Shown piece after piece: positions 1 to 8,721 of a DNA stretch of 64,000 nucleotides. How positions within the stretch are numbered: the first letter of the stretch is position 1; each line of letters opens with the position of its first letter. The position numbers and the translations under genes are program-made. Below the pieces are notes generated by a model. It searched no databases. It saw only the letters and a list, made by a program, of their open reading frames with translations, and had not been told where the DNA came from. Origin of the DNA: Marispirochaeta aestuarii (GTDB lineage: Bacteria; Spirochaetota; Spirochaetia; JC444; Marispirochaetaceae); the NCBI RefSeq assembly GCF_002087085.1, contig NZ_MWQY01000016.1:1-64000 (forward strand), written 5' to 3'.

Positions 1-302
1 GCGGGGATGTGCAGAACGTCGTTGTACCGATGATGGAGACCGAGGGGCTCAAGGGGCTCGATTTCACCATTCCCCAGAACCCGAACTGGGAGGTAATCCG
101 GGACGCCGCCGCAGGCAAGGTTCCCCTCTGCCTGCGGCATTTTTACTGGGACCACGGAGACAAGGCCCAGATGGACCTCGCGGAGTATACGAAGATGGTT
201 CTTGATTATTTCGGCAGACGGGGAGTGATGATTCAGACCTCAACCCCCGACGCGGAGGCTGCAGTTCCTTTAAGTAGGGAACTGTCTGAGATCTGCCTGT
301 AA
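1..302 (+). CDS. C-terminal part of an unidentified protein (5' end outside window)
   Basis: The reading frame is open from the first base and stops at 302, so only about the last 99 residues are visible. The segment has an acidic, aromatic-rich stretch (FYWDHGDKAQMDLAEYTKM) followed by a VMIQTSTPDAEA-like motif. The general look (EY.KMV.D.FG.RG, then STPDAE) is reminiscent of the C-terminal end of uroporphyrinogen-decarboxylase-fold methyltransferases, but this is only an impression. There is no membrane segment. The gene converges on the FAD-oxidoreductase relic that follows on the opposite strand. Function is not assigned. Confidence 0.55.
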   Translation, partial: GDVQNVVVPMMETEGLKGLDFTIPQNPNWEVIRDAAAGKVPLCLRHFYWDHGDKAQMDLAEYTKMVLDYFGRRGVMIQTSTPDAEAAVPLSRELSEICL

Positions 303-418
303 AATCTGGTTATTATTATAATCTCAACACCGGAGGAAAGACTTGGTCCGCTTTCAATCGAATATGACATTTCCTTTGCACCTGTCTGAATACAGAGCTC
401 CGTTGATAATTTCTCTCT

Positions 419-679
419 TCATAAGATTTCTGCTTGTGACCTTAATGTTTCTTGTAATAAATTCACATTAAGATTTCTAGGTGTTGAGTCATTAGCAATG
501 GATAGTGCTGCTGCTACGCCAGCAGCATGCCCATTTGCCATACATTGAGCCATAACCCTGACTGAACCAGAACTTACATGTGTCGCGGAAACTATTCTTC
601 CTGCTGCAAGTAAATTATCAATTTTTAAGGGCAATAAACACCGATAGGTAATACCGAAAGAACCGCCATCCTTTGATCG
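419..679 (-). pseudogene. Relic of an FAD-dependent oxidoreductase (C-terminal fragment)
   Basis: About 86 residues remain, with no start codon of a complete gene. The preserved part contains GITYRCLLPLKIDNLLAAGR and SVRVMAQCMANGHAAGVAAA. These correspond to the C-terminal FAD-binding segment of FAD_oxidored (pfam12831) proteins, where a YRCL.P...DNLLVAGR block is followed by S.RVM..CMA.GQAAG. Full-length members have roughly 450-700 residues, so at least four fifths is missing. The frame is closed by an in-frame stop at about 680 and nothing recognisable continues upstream. The remnant lies at the outer edge of the defence island and was probably truncated by insertion or deletion there. Confidence 0.75.
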
Positions 680-807
680 TTACTAATTATACTGGGCATA
701 TGGTAGGGTGGTTTATGCTAAAAATAAACACTCCTGAACTTGGGTCTTACCATGGCACCAATCAATTCTTGGAAAATTCGAGAACAGAGTCGCATTTCCG
801 GTGGACA

Positions 808-3546
808 TTATTTCCACCCTTTCCTTAATTCCTGAATCTTTTCATGCTTATTTACAACCTCTTTCCAAGTGTCCCAGTCCTGAGGGACTCCGTCCATTTG
901 CTCGTATCGTCCTTGGAAAGGATTCTTTGCCTTGTTCTGAAAGTCTTCGATGTACTTCTGAGCTTCTTCAAGATCCTCAATGGCAGCTTTAATCCAGACG
1001 TTTTGCAGGACCTCCGGGATTTGGCCAAAAAGGGCGTGGATTGCCTGGAGCCTTCCAGATAGGCGTTCGTGGACTTTGTCCTCCACAGAATCTTTATACC
1101 TGAGATTGAGAATTTCAATGGTTTCCAGATGCTGACCGATGCGCTGTATACGGCCCTTTCGCTGTTCAAGTCTTGTCGGGTTCCACGGAAGGTCAATGTT
1201 AATCAGAGTCCCCAGGCTCTGGAGGTTAAGCCCCTCGGCTGCCGCATCGGTTCCCACTATGAGACGTATGGAATGGTCCTTTACTCTGGCTTTAATCTCT
1301 TCTCGCTCTCGTTTATGGAATTGACCTTCAATCCAGATACCGGATTTACCACTACCAGCATAGAGGCCAATGTATTGATCCGGGTAATGTTCTACAATTC
1401 GCTCCCCGATATACCAGGCTGTATCGTAATACTGTGAAAACAGAATGCAGCCTTTTTTCGCGAAGTCATAATAATTCAAATATTCTATTATTGTATCGAG
1501 CTTGGGATCTGCATCAATCTGGGAGCGCCCCATTTCCAGATTCTGCAGGCACTGTTGGAGAAGAACCTTTTCTTCACTGGTAAGTGTCTTAAGTTCTGTA
1601 CTTTCAGTTCCCGGTATATCATCCATAAAATCGAAATAGTCGTCTTCCTCCTCTAATACGATACTATCGGACCAGTTATTAAGAAGCACACGCACAGTAT
1701 TGATACCTGCCTCTAGGGAGCTTCCGATCCGGCGTAGGAGTAGGGTTTTAAAGAATCCCGCGGATTTCACCCGGGCTGCAAGGGCTTTACAGAAATCTTC
1801 AGCTTGTTTATAGGCTGTGTACAGGTAGCTTTGCAGGGGAATCGCTTCGTCATAAAGTTTTATATTGATTTTCTGCAGATACGGTTGATTGGTTTTGGGG
1901 TCAATGGTGGCTTCAAGGTAATCCCTGGTGCGTTTGATAATACTTCTGAGAAAAGGGTGGTACCTTGTAAAAAGCTGGGATGCCGCCAGGCTGATCGGGA
2001 CTTTAGCTGCAACAGGAAGGTTATGGTAGTTGGTGTACTCTCCGCTGACATAGGCTTGAGTATCTTTTAGATGCAGCTGTAAACGTGCTTGTCTAAAGGC
2101 ATTATCTTCCCAGGATGGTGGAAAAGGATTTCTTAACCATTCCCATCGGTCGGTTTCTGAGCGAGGAGGCACGGCGTCCCCCAAAAGGTAGGGCAGGGCC
2201 TCCTGTGGTTTCCGCCAGTTACTTCCTGTTCCACCGAGAACATGATCACTGCCATAGGATAGCAGGCGAAGCAAGTCCCAGGCCTCAATAGGATGCATCT
2301 GGACAGGAGTTGCTGTCCCGAACAACATGGACCGGGTTCGACTGGAAATTTCCGAAAGAAACGCATAAAGCTTGTTCCCTTCAGCTTTGGGATTCCGAAT
2401 AGGCTCTCCGATTTTATCCTGGGAAGGAAGTTTCCGCCTTCGGGCCCGATGGGCTTCGTCAACAATAACTCCTTCCCACTCAAGGGAAAGTAGCTGTTCC
2501 GACGCGTTGCTACCTTGGATAATAAGTCCCTGAGAAACAAGACCTATTTTGCGCGGGCACTGTGTAAGTGGCTTGGTCCCCATTGCTGGGTACTCAACTC
2601 CATTCTCATCTACCCAGCACTTACCATTCCATACAGCGGAAGGTACCTCCATTAGGTCCATAAGCTCTGTCTGCCACTGCTGCATAAGCGTTTTGGGCAG
2701 AAGCACCAGAACCGGCTTTTCGGAACTCAAAGCCATAAGTTGTGCAGCCATACCCAGCTGAATGGTTTTACCGAGTCCCACTTGGTCGGCCAGAATATAG
2801 CGGGCGCCGATTTCCGTATGGGCTTTCCAGAAGCTGGCCACAAAATAGCGCTGATGGGGCCACAATCCAAACTGTGTTCTGTACACCGGGGATTCCACCA
2901 GCAATCCTGCGGGGTTGGGCTTCTTTTTCCACTGCTCAATATCCAGCTCTCGGCGGTCAAGGAGTCGTTCCACCTCTTTAATAACTGTGTCGCTTAATGG
3001 AACCGCTCTGGAATCTTGCCACAGTTCGTCGAAACGCTGCTGGACCCAGTCGCATGCCTCAGGACTGTCGTCTTCCCATACCAGTTCATAGTTCAGATTC
3101 CAACCGGAGAAGGTTTCGTTTGCCGATCCAAGAAAACTGGTCCTGCGGCCTCCTTCGTATCGGATTACTCCGGCCTTTCCATGGACCAGACCAAAAGCTT
3201 CGTTGGGAAGCACCCGTACCTGGAGATCCCTCTTCTGCAGCAGGTGGTATAGACGTTTTAGTCGTGCTTTTCCTTCTGCGGCAAGATGTTCGGCGTCATG
3301 TTTGAAAAACGAAATTTTCTGGGCTTGCTCAGCCCTCTGAGCGGTTAGAATATCCTGCGGATTCAGGTCTGAATTGCAGATAATTCTGATTGGTCCGTTG
3401 ACCTCTTCAAAGGCTTCCCCTGCAAACTCCAGCAGGGAGCTGTCGAAATACCCGGCAATCCGATCGTAACTCAAGGCGTTCTTAAGTCGCTCCGGTAGAA
3501 AGCTGGTACCCTTCTTTTCTCGATGGAACACATAGCGATTGATCAT
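808..3546 (-). CDS. SNF2-family helicase with N-terminal phospholipase-D-like domain (Hma-type defence helicase)
   Basis: A 912-residue two-part protein. Residues 1-190 form a PLD-like nuclease domain with an HxK motif (VHGKAGVI, near residue 122) and a following GSANET loop. Residues 230-830 are an SF2/SNF2 motor: Walker A GLGKT near 259, DEAH box (VDEAHRAR) near 364, and a C-terminal helicase half with GTDAAAEGLNLQ and the arginine-finger motif GRIQRIGQ near 804. The start ATG overlaps the stop of the upstream methylase gene as ATGA, so the two are translationally coupled. In the helicase-methylase-ATPase group this protein is the motor that would act on invading DNA. The DISARM helicase DrmD is a distant alternative, but no drmA or drmB is present. 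Confidence 0.88.
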   Translation of the reverse strand: MINRYVFHREKKGTSFLPERLKNALSYDRIAGYFDSSLLEFAGEAFEEVNGPIRIICNSDLNPQDILTAQRAEQAQKISFFKHDAEHLAAEGKARLKRLYHLLQKRDLQVRVLPNEAFGLVHGKAGVIRYEGGRRTSFLGSANETFSGWNLNYELVWEDDSPEACDWVQQRFDELWQDSRAVPLSDTVIKEVERLLDRRELDIEQWKKKPNPAGLLVESPVYRTQFGLWPHQRYFVASFWKAHTEIGARYILADQVGLGKTIQLGMAAQLMALSSEKPVLVLLPKTLMQQWQTELMDLMEVPSAVWNGKCWVDENGVEYPAMGTKPLTQCPRKIGLVSQGLIIQGSNASEQLLSLEWEGVIVDEAHRARRRKLPSQDKIGEPIRNPKAEGNKLYAFLSEISSRTRSMLFGTATPVQMHPIEAWDLLRLLSYGSDHVLGGTGSNWRKPQEALPYLLGDAVPPRSETDRWEWLRNPFPPSWEDNAFRQARLQLHLKDTQAYVSGEYTNYHNLPVAAKVPISLAASQLFTRYHPFLRSIIKRTRDYLEATIDPKTNQPYLQKINIKLYDEAIPLQSYLYTAYKQAEDFCKALAARVKSAGFFKTLLLRRIGSSLEAGINTVRVLLNNWSDSIVLEEEDDYFDFMDDIPGTESTELKTLTSEEKVLLQQCLQNLEMGRSQIDADPKLDTIIEYLNYYDFAKKGCILFSQYYDTAWYIGERIVEHYPDQYIGLYAGSGKSGIWIEGQFHKREREEIKARVKDHSIRLIVGTDAAAEGLNLQSLGTLINIDLPWNPTRLEQRKGRIQRIGQHLETIEILNLRYKDSVEDKVHERLSGRLQAIHALFGQIPEVLQNVWIKAAIEDLEEAQKYIEDFQNKAKNPFQGRYEQMDGVPQDWDTWKEVVNKHEKIQELRKGWK

Positions 3547-6452
3547 GGATCGGTATTCCCTGCGGCAAAATCATTGGTAATACGCCCTTGCAGAAGTTCA
3601 GTGTATTCCAGTTCCATCTTCCAGTGTTCCAGGTGCTGGTATGCCCGTCCTTCCAAAAGAAAGGCCAGAAGAGCAAGAATGTCTTCTCGCCTTGACCAGT
3701 AATCCCGTCGGGCGGATTTAAGATAGTTAAAACCCTCGCGGACATCCTGATGTATCGTGGCCAGGTGGATGGAAAATAGCAGATGTCGCAGCAGGGAATC
3801 GCCCCAAAGGCCGTCGCCCAGCTGGTTCTTCTTAAACTCAGCGGGTGTCTTAAAGCGGGCTTCGTTGGCTGCGGAATTACCCAGCAGAAACTTGTACTCG
3901 CTTACCCCAAAACCCCGGGCAAGCTCCATGTAGGCTCCGTTCCGCAGTTCACCGTGGCGCTCCAGCTCCAGACCCCGCAGATAGAGCCGTTCGTAGCTGT
4001 TCAGGTTGGCCCACACATGACGGGATAGCCCCCGGGGAATGAGATACCCCGCAGCAATACTGACTGCGCGGTCGATGATCAGTTCGAAGGGGGACTTTTC
4101 CCCTTTCTTCCTGCTGCGGAATAGCTCGTGGCGGATATCCTGTCCTTCGATGTCAGCGTAACTGGTGAGTACCCTGAGGGCGGCGGCATAGGCTCCCAGC
4201 TGGTAATCTGTATCTCCAAACTGGGGCATAAAACCCTCATCCACCCGGTGCATCTGATCCAGCTGACGCTTTACCTCGTCGTCCACCATGGGGTAGAGTT
4301 CGTCCAGGAACACGCTATTTTGCTCAAGACGCTTTCGCAGTACCAGCAACACGGTCCCCTGTACGTAATTGCCTTTTTTAAGCCCCGAGCTGGTCTCTGT
4401 GCCGATGGTCCAGGCTGCTGTGACCTTTAATCCCGCCGCCCAGAGAATCATACCCAGGTCCGCCCATACACCCGCGTTCTGATGGGTAAACATGACTACT
4501 TGAAAGCCGTTATCCGGCATGTTCCTGGTAAGGTTAGCGTAGATATCCACCATACTGCGTTTAAAGTCCTCTCCGGAGCCTTTGACGGCTAGGGCAGATT
4601 TACCATCTCTGTTCCAATTTGAAAAGATCTTAGGAAGATGCTTTTCATACCAAGACAAAAAATAGTCAGCCAATTCGTGATAATTTACCGCGTCCGCATA
4701 TGGGGGGTCTGTTATCCATAAATCACTTGGAACTACGACCTGAGTCGCATCAACTGCAAGAATAGTATTTCTTTCATGAAAAGTAATCTGATCAGCTATT
4801 GAAGGGAGTCTGATATATCTATCTTGCATTAAAATGGATGGAATAACCGGAAAATTTAGAATTGGATTCAATGCTTGATTGGCGAAAGAAGGCGTTACAA
4901 CACCGATTCCTCCAGATTTTGCTAATTGAGATTGCCAACGTGCTAACTTTGAATTTGCATCTACAGCGTTACTCATTGAGATAATGCTTCCAATTTTTTC
5001 TTCTATATTCTTAAATGAGGTTACAGATTTCATGTACAGCCCGTGCATCAATAACTGTCGCGGATGAAACAGGTGATGCCAGTGGGTCCAGCCACGCTCC
5101 CGAATAGGTTGAGACGTGTTGTATCCCGGCTCAATTATTTTGGAGGGGATATACCCCCAATTCTGCCAGTCGGTAAAACGCTCTCTCAGTAAGGCCAGCA
5201 CTTTCTCTTCCCGTTCTAGGTCCTCCTGGCAAACTGATCTGTATTCCCGCTCCCCCTCCTCACTGACCCAGCGCACACAATAGAGCCGTTCCTGCAGGGT
5301 GTCTTCGGGGCGTGGAACTATGTCCTGGTTCTCCCATAAGCGAAGCCCGTAAACCGTGCCCCCCTCAGCGGTTTGCCGATCTCCCCTGATGGAAGCCATG
5401 CTGTATATGTTGCCGGTTTCAGGGCAAACCAGGGAGCTGCTCTGAACTGTTCCCATTTTGGCTTTTACCATCTGGTCTTTGCTGGCCCCGGTAACAATCT
5501 CTATATCATAGTTGCCTTTATCATCGTTACGGTGCAGCACCGCTACCACTCGATATTTTTCGCTGATGATCCAGCTGGGAGCAAGCGGGACCCACAATCC
5601 GGTGGCAGGGCTTTTAGCCTCCACGCAGTATAAATAGGCATCTGCCCGAAAGCCCCTGCCGTCGTGTTCAATCCCCCACTCAGCTATCTGTTTGTCCGCA
5701 GCCTCCCAGGCAGCTTTTTGGGCTGCTTTCACCTGCTTTTGGACCTCAGGGCCACCCCCTATAAGGTTAATGGCTGCCCAGGTTAAAAGCGCCGCCACGG
5801 GGTTCAAATCACTTCCGTAAGCTTCCAGCCCAAGCCTGGCAGCCTCGAATGGGATGCTGCCGCCGCCGCAAAAGACATCCCCGACCCGGGCGGTATGCTT
5901 GTAGATTTTTATGGATAACTCATTCAGTAGTTCATTCAGGTTCCCTGCGCTGGTTCTCAGGTGTTCATTTATAATCTTCCAGCTTTCATCCCCCGGGCCG
6001 TCTATTTGCTCCGGACGCTGGCAAAAGTTCAACTTGTCATCATAGCTTAGCCTGTTGAAAGCCAGTCGCTCAAGCTGCTCCCTATTCTCCTTGGTTACCC
6101 CGCTTATCCAGGAGACCTTGTCTCCTGAGTAATCGAGCATCCCTTCAGCTTCTTTTGCAGATACCAGAGAAGCAATTGTCTTTGTTCCCAGGGCTTTGTT
6201 CTTTCGCTTCCACAACCCCTCTGGGTCCATGGTCAGAATCCGTAAGAAGACCTCCTGGTCCTTTGCTGGATCACCGGAGGCGGGCATCAGGAGTCCGACT
6301 ATTACCGCTCTGACTAAAATCAACGGTTTGCGGCCCCACCACTTGCCCAGACCGGTCAATGTTTGACCGGCCCCGGCTTTCCGCTCTTTGTAGCTCTCGG
6401 CACTTAATAGTGCCAGGGGAAATTGTGTTTCAATAAAAGGGGTGTGGGGCAT
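3543..6452 (-). CDS. DUF1156 DNA methyltransferase (anti-phage associated)
   Basis: This 969-residue protein opens with the DUF1156 signature (QFPLALLSAESYKERKAG, then GLGKWWGRKPL). It carries an AdoMet-binding motif I near residue 192 (GDVFCGGGSIPFEAARLG) and a catalytic DPPY motif near residue 580 (WITDPPYADAVNY). These fit an amino-methyltransferase acting on adenine N6 or cytosine N4. Family knowledge places such proteins with DUF499, DUF3780 and a helicase in phage-defence loci, where they presumably mark host DNA. It has a clear Shine-Dalgarno (AGGAG six bases before the ATG), starts 9 bp after the DUF262 gene and is coupled to the helicase downstream. The target sequence cannot be predicted. 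Confidence 0.9.
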   Translation of the reverse strand: MPHTPFIETQFPLALLSAESYKERKAGAGQTLTGLGKWWGRKPLILVRAVIVGLLMPASGDPAKDQEVFLRILTMDPEGLWKRKNKALGTKTIASLVSAKEAEGMLDYSGDKVSWISGVTKENREQLERLAFNRLSYDDKLNFCQRPEQIDGPGDESWKIINEHLRTSAGNLNELLNELSIKIYKHTARVGDVFCGGGSIPFEAARLGLEAYGSDLNPVAALLTWAAINLIGGGPEVQKQVKAAQKAAWEAADKQIAEWGIEHDGRGFRADAYLYCVEAKSPATGLWVPLAPSWIISEKYRVVAVLHRNDDKGNYDIEIVTGASKDQMVKAKMGTVQSSSLVCPETGNIYSMASIRGDRQTAEGGTVYGLRLWENQDIVPRPEDTLQERLYCVRWVSEEGEREYRSVCQEDLEREEKVLALLRERFTDWQNWGYIPSKIIEPGYNTSQPIRERGWTHWHHLFHPRQLLMHGLYMKSVTSFKNIEEKIGSIISMSNAVDANSKLARWQSQLAKSGGIGVVTPSFANQALNPILNFPVIPSILMQDRYIRLPSIADQITFHERNTILAVDATQVVVPSDLWITDPPYADAVNYHELADYFLSWYEKHLPKIFSNWNRDGKSALAVKGSGEDFKRSMVDIYANLTRNMPDNGFQVVMFTHQNAGVWADLGMILWAAGLKVTAAWTIGTETSSGLKKGNYVQGTVLLVLRKRLEQNSVFLDELYPMVDDEVKRQLDQMHRVDEGFMPQFGDTDYQLGAYAAALRVLTSYADIEGQDIRHELFRSRKKGEKSPFELIIDRAVSIAAGYLIPRGLSRHVWANLNSYERLYLRGLELERHGELRNGAYMELARGFGVSEYKFLLGNSAANEARFKTPAEFKKNQLGDGLWGDSLLRHLLFSIHLATIHQDVREGFNYLKSARRDYWSRREDILALLAFLLEGRAYQHLEHWKMELEYTELLQGRITNDFAAGNTDP

Positions 6453-6461
6453 GGCGGACTC

Positions 6462-8138
6462 CTATTTTGTTATAGTGATGTCGTATAGGCGGGTAAATTC
6501 ATTAATCATCCGCTCTTTCCGTTTCTCAATAAAGAGCTTGTGGTCATCCCATTCCGCGCTGTTCAGATCGGGTAAAAATTTATAATGGTCAAAGAAACTC
6601 TGGTTATTCTGAAAATATTCCTTTGGGTGTTTGTTCTTTTTTTGATTATTGATCTGCCCGGAAATGGCATCGAGGTTCCAAAGAATGTTCACCTCCTGCT
6701 TGTAGTCCTTATCGGGATACAGGCCTTTTGGGAAGATATGCTCAAGCTCGGGGTTTATGCGACCGCTTTTTGTAGAAGAAAACAGGAATACCGTATCCTT
6801 TCTGATGATCTTTAAAGCGAACCAGCTGTTGTTGGCCAAGTCAACTTCCTCTATTTCGGTTCCGCGTTTGTTCTTAGCCTTTACAATGGCTATAACATCT
6901 GCAAGGGGAAAGTCTCCACTCCAGCTTGGTGCATCTGAGATTTCAATAACCTTGCGCGAAGATTGGTCAATATCCCCCTGTAAATTCCAGGCCTTAAGCT
7001 GGGAGATAATAAAGTATTTTTTTACCAGCATTTTTTGTGGTTCGTTCAAATGGTTGTAATCCTTGTTTCCCTTATTCCATAATTTGTAGAAATACACGAT
7101 CAACGGATACAGGGCATATTTTTGAGGAATCAGGGAATTACTGGTGATGTTGAACTCTACTTTTAGAAACTGTTCGAAGAATTTTGTCACAGGTTTCTCA
7201 AAGTTTTCATCCAGGATTCCCAAAATTTCTTGTTGTTCATCTTTACTGGTCTGGCTGACATCGATCCGCAAGTTTCCTTTAACGATTTGGTTTAGAAAAC
7301 GAAGGAGTTCAGATGTGTCAAAAACATAACCACCGGACTGGTTTTCTATTATCTCCGTCAAATCCTTGAGAAAATCATGGATATCGGTGTTACCGACACT
7401 TAAAGTGGAAAGCATAAGTTCGGCCCGGGTAAGGGGAATACCCCCTGTGTTGAGGCGCATGAAAATCTGGTTGACCTTTTCTTCTTTCACTTCATCAACA
7501 ATCCAGGCAACCAGGGGCTTCAGCGAATTGGTTCGGAATGCCATCCATAACTTATGAAAATTGTCCTCAAAAAGTTCCTCCTGCTTTTCGTCCAGATCCA
7601 GGGTAATTTCATTACGCAGTTCCCGCCGAAAAGCGTTTTCTTTTTCAATGTCTTTGGAAAAAAGCCGGTTTAACTTTAACAGGTGAGGTTCGTGAGGAGA
7701 ATTTCGATCGATAAACCTGAAACCCGTATCATCCATATCTACATCAGAATCAGAGAGCAGATCAAAAGCCAATACCTTACCATTGAAGCTATGCCGCAGA
7801 ACGCTGAACAAGGTCTGGAGCCTCTGCTGTCCATCGTAAACAAGATGTTTCGATATACTGTGGACACCATTGTCCTGGTTTGTGGACCTTGTCGTGTCCG
7901 AATCCAGATCCTGAATAAAATAATGAAAAGGGATCTCTTCGTTGGTTTTCCAAAGAATTATAGACCCAATCGGATATCCTTTAAAAACGGAATCAAACAG
8001 GTTGCATATACGTTCTTCTGCCTGATATCGTGTGCCCCACACATAATCTCTCTGGACATAGGGTAAAAAAAAGCCCTGGTCATCTACATTGTTGATTTTT
8101 TTGATTACCTCTAAAACTGAAAATTCCTGATACGCCAC
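6462..8138 (-). CDS. DUF262/DUF1524 GmrSD-like nuclease embedded in the defence operon
   Basis: The protein has 558 residues from the preferred GTG start at 8138, which lies two bases after the DUF3780 stop behind a GGAGAG site; a longer ATG-started form would overlap that gene. The N-terminal DUF262 part has QRDYVWG and DGQQRLQTL (near residue 100), the ParB-like NTPase motif of GmrS. The C-terminal part has an HNH-type DUF1524 nuclease: LEHIFPKG near residue 465, then NLDAISGQINNQKKNKHP. Proteins of this class are type IV restriction enzymes that cut glucosylated or otherwise modified phage DNA. Its place inside a methylase-based operon suggests a second layer against modified genomes. That role is inferred. 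Confidence 0.88.
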   Translation of the reverse strand: MAYQEFSVLEVIKKINNVDDQGFFLPYVQRDYVWGTRYQAEERICNLFDSVFKGYPIGSIILWKTNEEIPFHYFIQDLDSDTTRSTNQDNGVHSISKHLVYDGQQRLQTLFSVLRHSFNGKVLAFDLLSDSDVDMDDTGFRFIDRNSPHEPHLLKLNRLFSKDIEKENAFRRELRNEITLDLDEKQEELFEDNFHKLWMAFRTNSLKPLVAWIVDEVKEEKVNQIFMRLNTGGIPLTRAELMLSTLSVGNTDIHDFLKDLTEIIENQSGGYVFDTSELLRFLNQIVKGNLRIDVSQTSKDEQQEILGILDENFEKPVTKFFEQFLKVEFNITSNSLIPQKYALYPLIVYFYKLWNKGNKDYNHLNEPQKMLVKKYFIISQLKAWNLQGDIDQSSRKVIEISDAPSWSGDFPLADVIAIVKAKNKRGTEIEEVDLANNSWFALKIIRKDTVFLFSSTKSGRINPELEHIFPKGLYPDKDYKQEVNILWNLDAISGQINNQKKNKHPKEYFQNNQSFFDHYKFLPDLNSAEWDDHKLFIEKRKERMINEFTRLYDITITK

Positions 8139-8139
8139 G

Positions 8140-8721
8140 CTACTCTCCAAACAAATCAAGTTCAAAATCGCTGTTTCGTCTTTTAATTACAGAATCCGCT
8201 ATGGGGTTCTCGCAGAGAGCAAATCGTACAGCTTTGCGCCACCCCTTGTTCCGCCCCTTCAAGGCCTGTCCCGTTGCAGCGTTGGTCATGGTGTAGAGCC
8301 ACCAGCGTTCTTCGGGACTTAATCCCAGCCAGTTCCGCAACGTGTTTGGTACCTGAAGGGGGTCCGCATCTTCCACCGCCCAGCACAGAAGCACCAGCTC
8401 TTTACCGAAGTTCTTGTCTATAGTTATCATGCCGCTCTTTGGCCATCGGCCGCTCTTTTTACCGTGACGGATAAGGCGGCGGTTAAACTCATTCTTGGCC
8501 TCTTCGGCAATTTCGGACCATACAGTGTAGCTCAGCAGTACTTTCAGGTCCTGATGCTGAAAACCATCCAAACGCTGATGGTAGGGAACCAGCTCATCGC
8601 TCCACTGGAACTCTTCTGTTATGGCAACCTCCCGGTCCGGTCGGCTCCCTGCAGGAAGATGTACCACAAAGCTGTGAGAGGTCTGGTCCGGCATAAAGCC
8701 GAATCCTATAGTCTGACTCAT
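8140..8721 (-). CDS. DUF3780 protein (anti-phage operon partner)
   Basis: A 193-residue soluble protein starting MSQTIGFGF, with a conserved-looking middle (FGKELVLLCWAVEDAD, LGLSPEERWWLYTMTNAATG) and a basic GRNKGWRKAVRFAL segment before the acidic C-terminus. It matches what is known of DUF3780 proteins, which occur almost only between DUF499 and DUF1156 genes. The ATG overlaps the DUF499 stop (ATGA at 8718-8721). No catalytic motif is visible, so an adaptor or specificity role in the complex is more likely than an enzymatic one. This functional statement is inference. Confidence 0.85.
   Translation of the reverse strand: MSQTIGFGFMPDQTSHSFVVHLPAGSRPDREVAITEEFQWSDELVPYHQRLDGFQHQDLKVLLSYTVWSEIAEEAKNEFNRRLIRHGKKSGRWPKSGMITIDKNFGKELVLLCWAVEDADPLQVPNTLRNWLGLSPEERWWLYTMTNAATGQALKGRNKGWRKAVRFALCENPIADSVIKRRNSDFELDLFGE

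Noticed and set aside
1-800. A second attachment site (duplicate of the tRNA-fMet 3' end) at the left of the defence island
   Set aside because: I looked for the tRNA 3' sequence on both strands of the first 800 bases and near 11.9-12.1 kb and found no match, so the left border of the element remains undefined.
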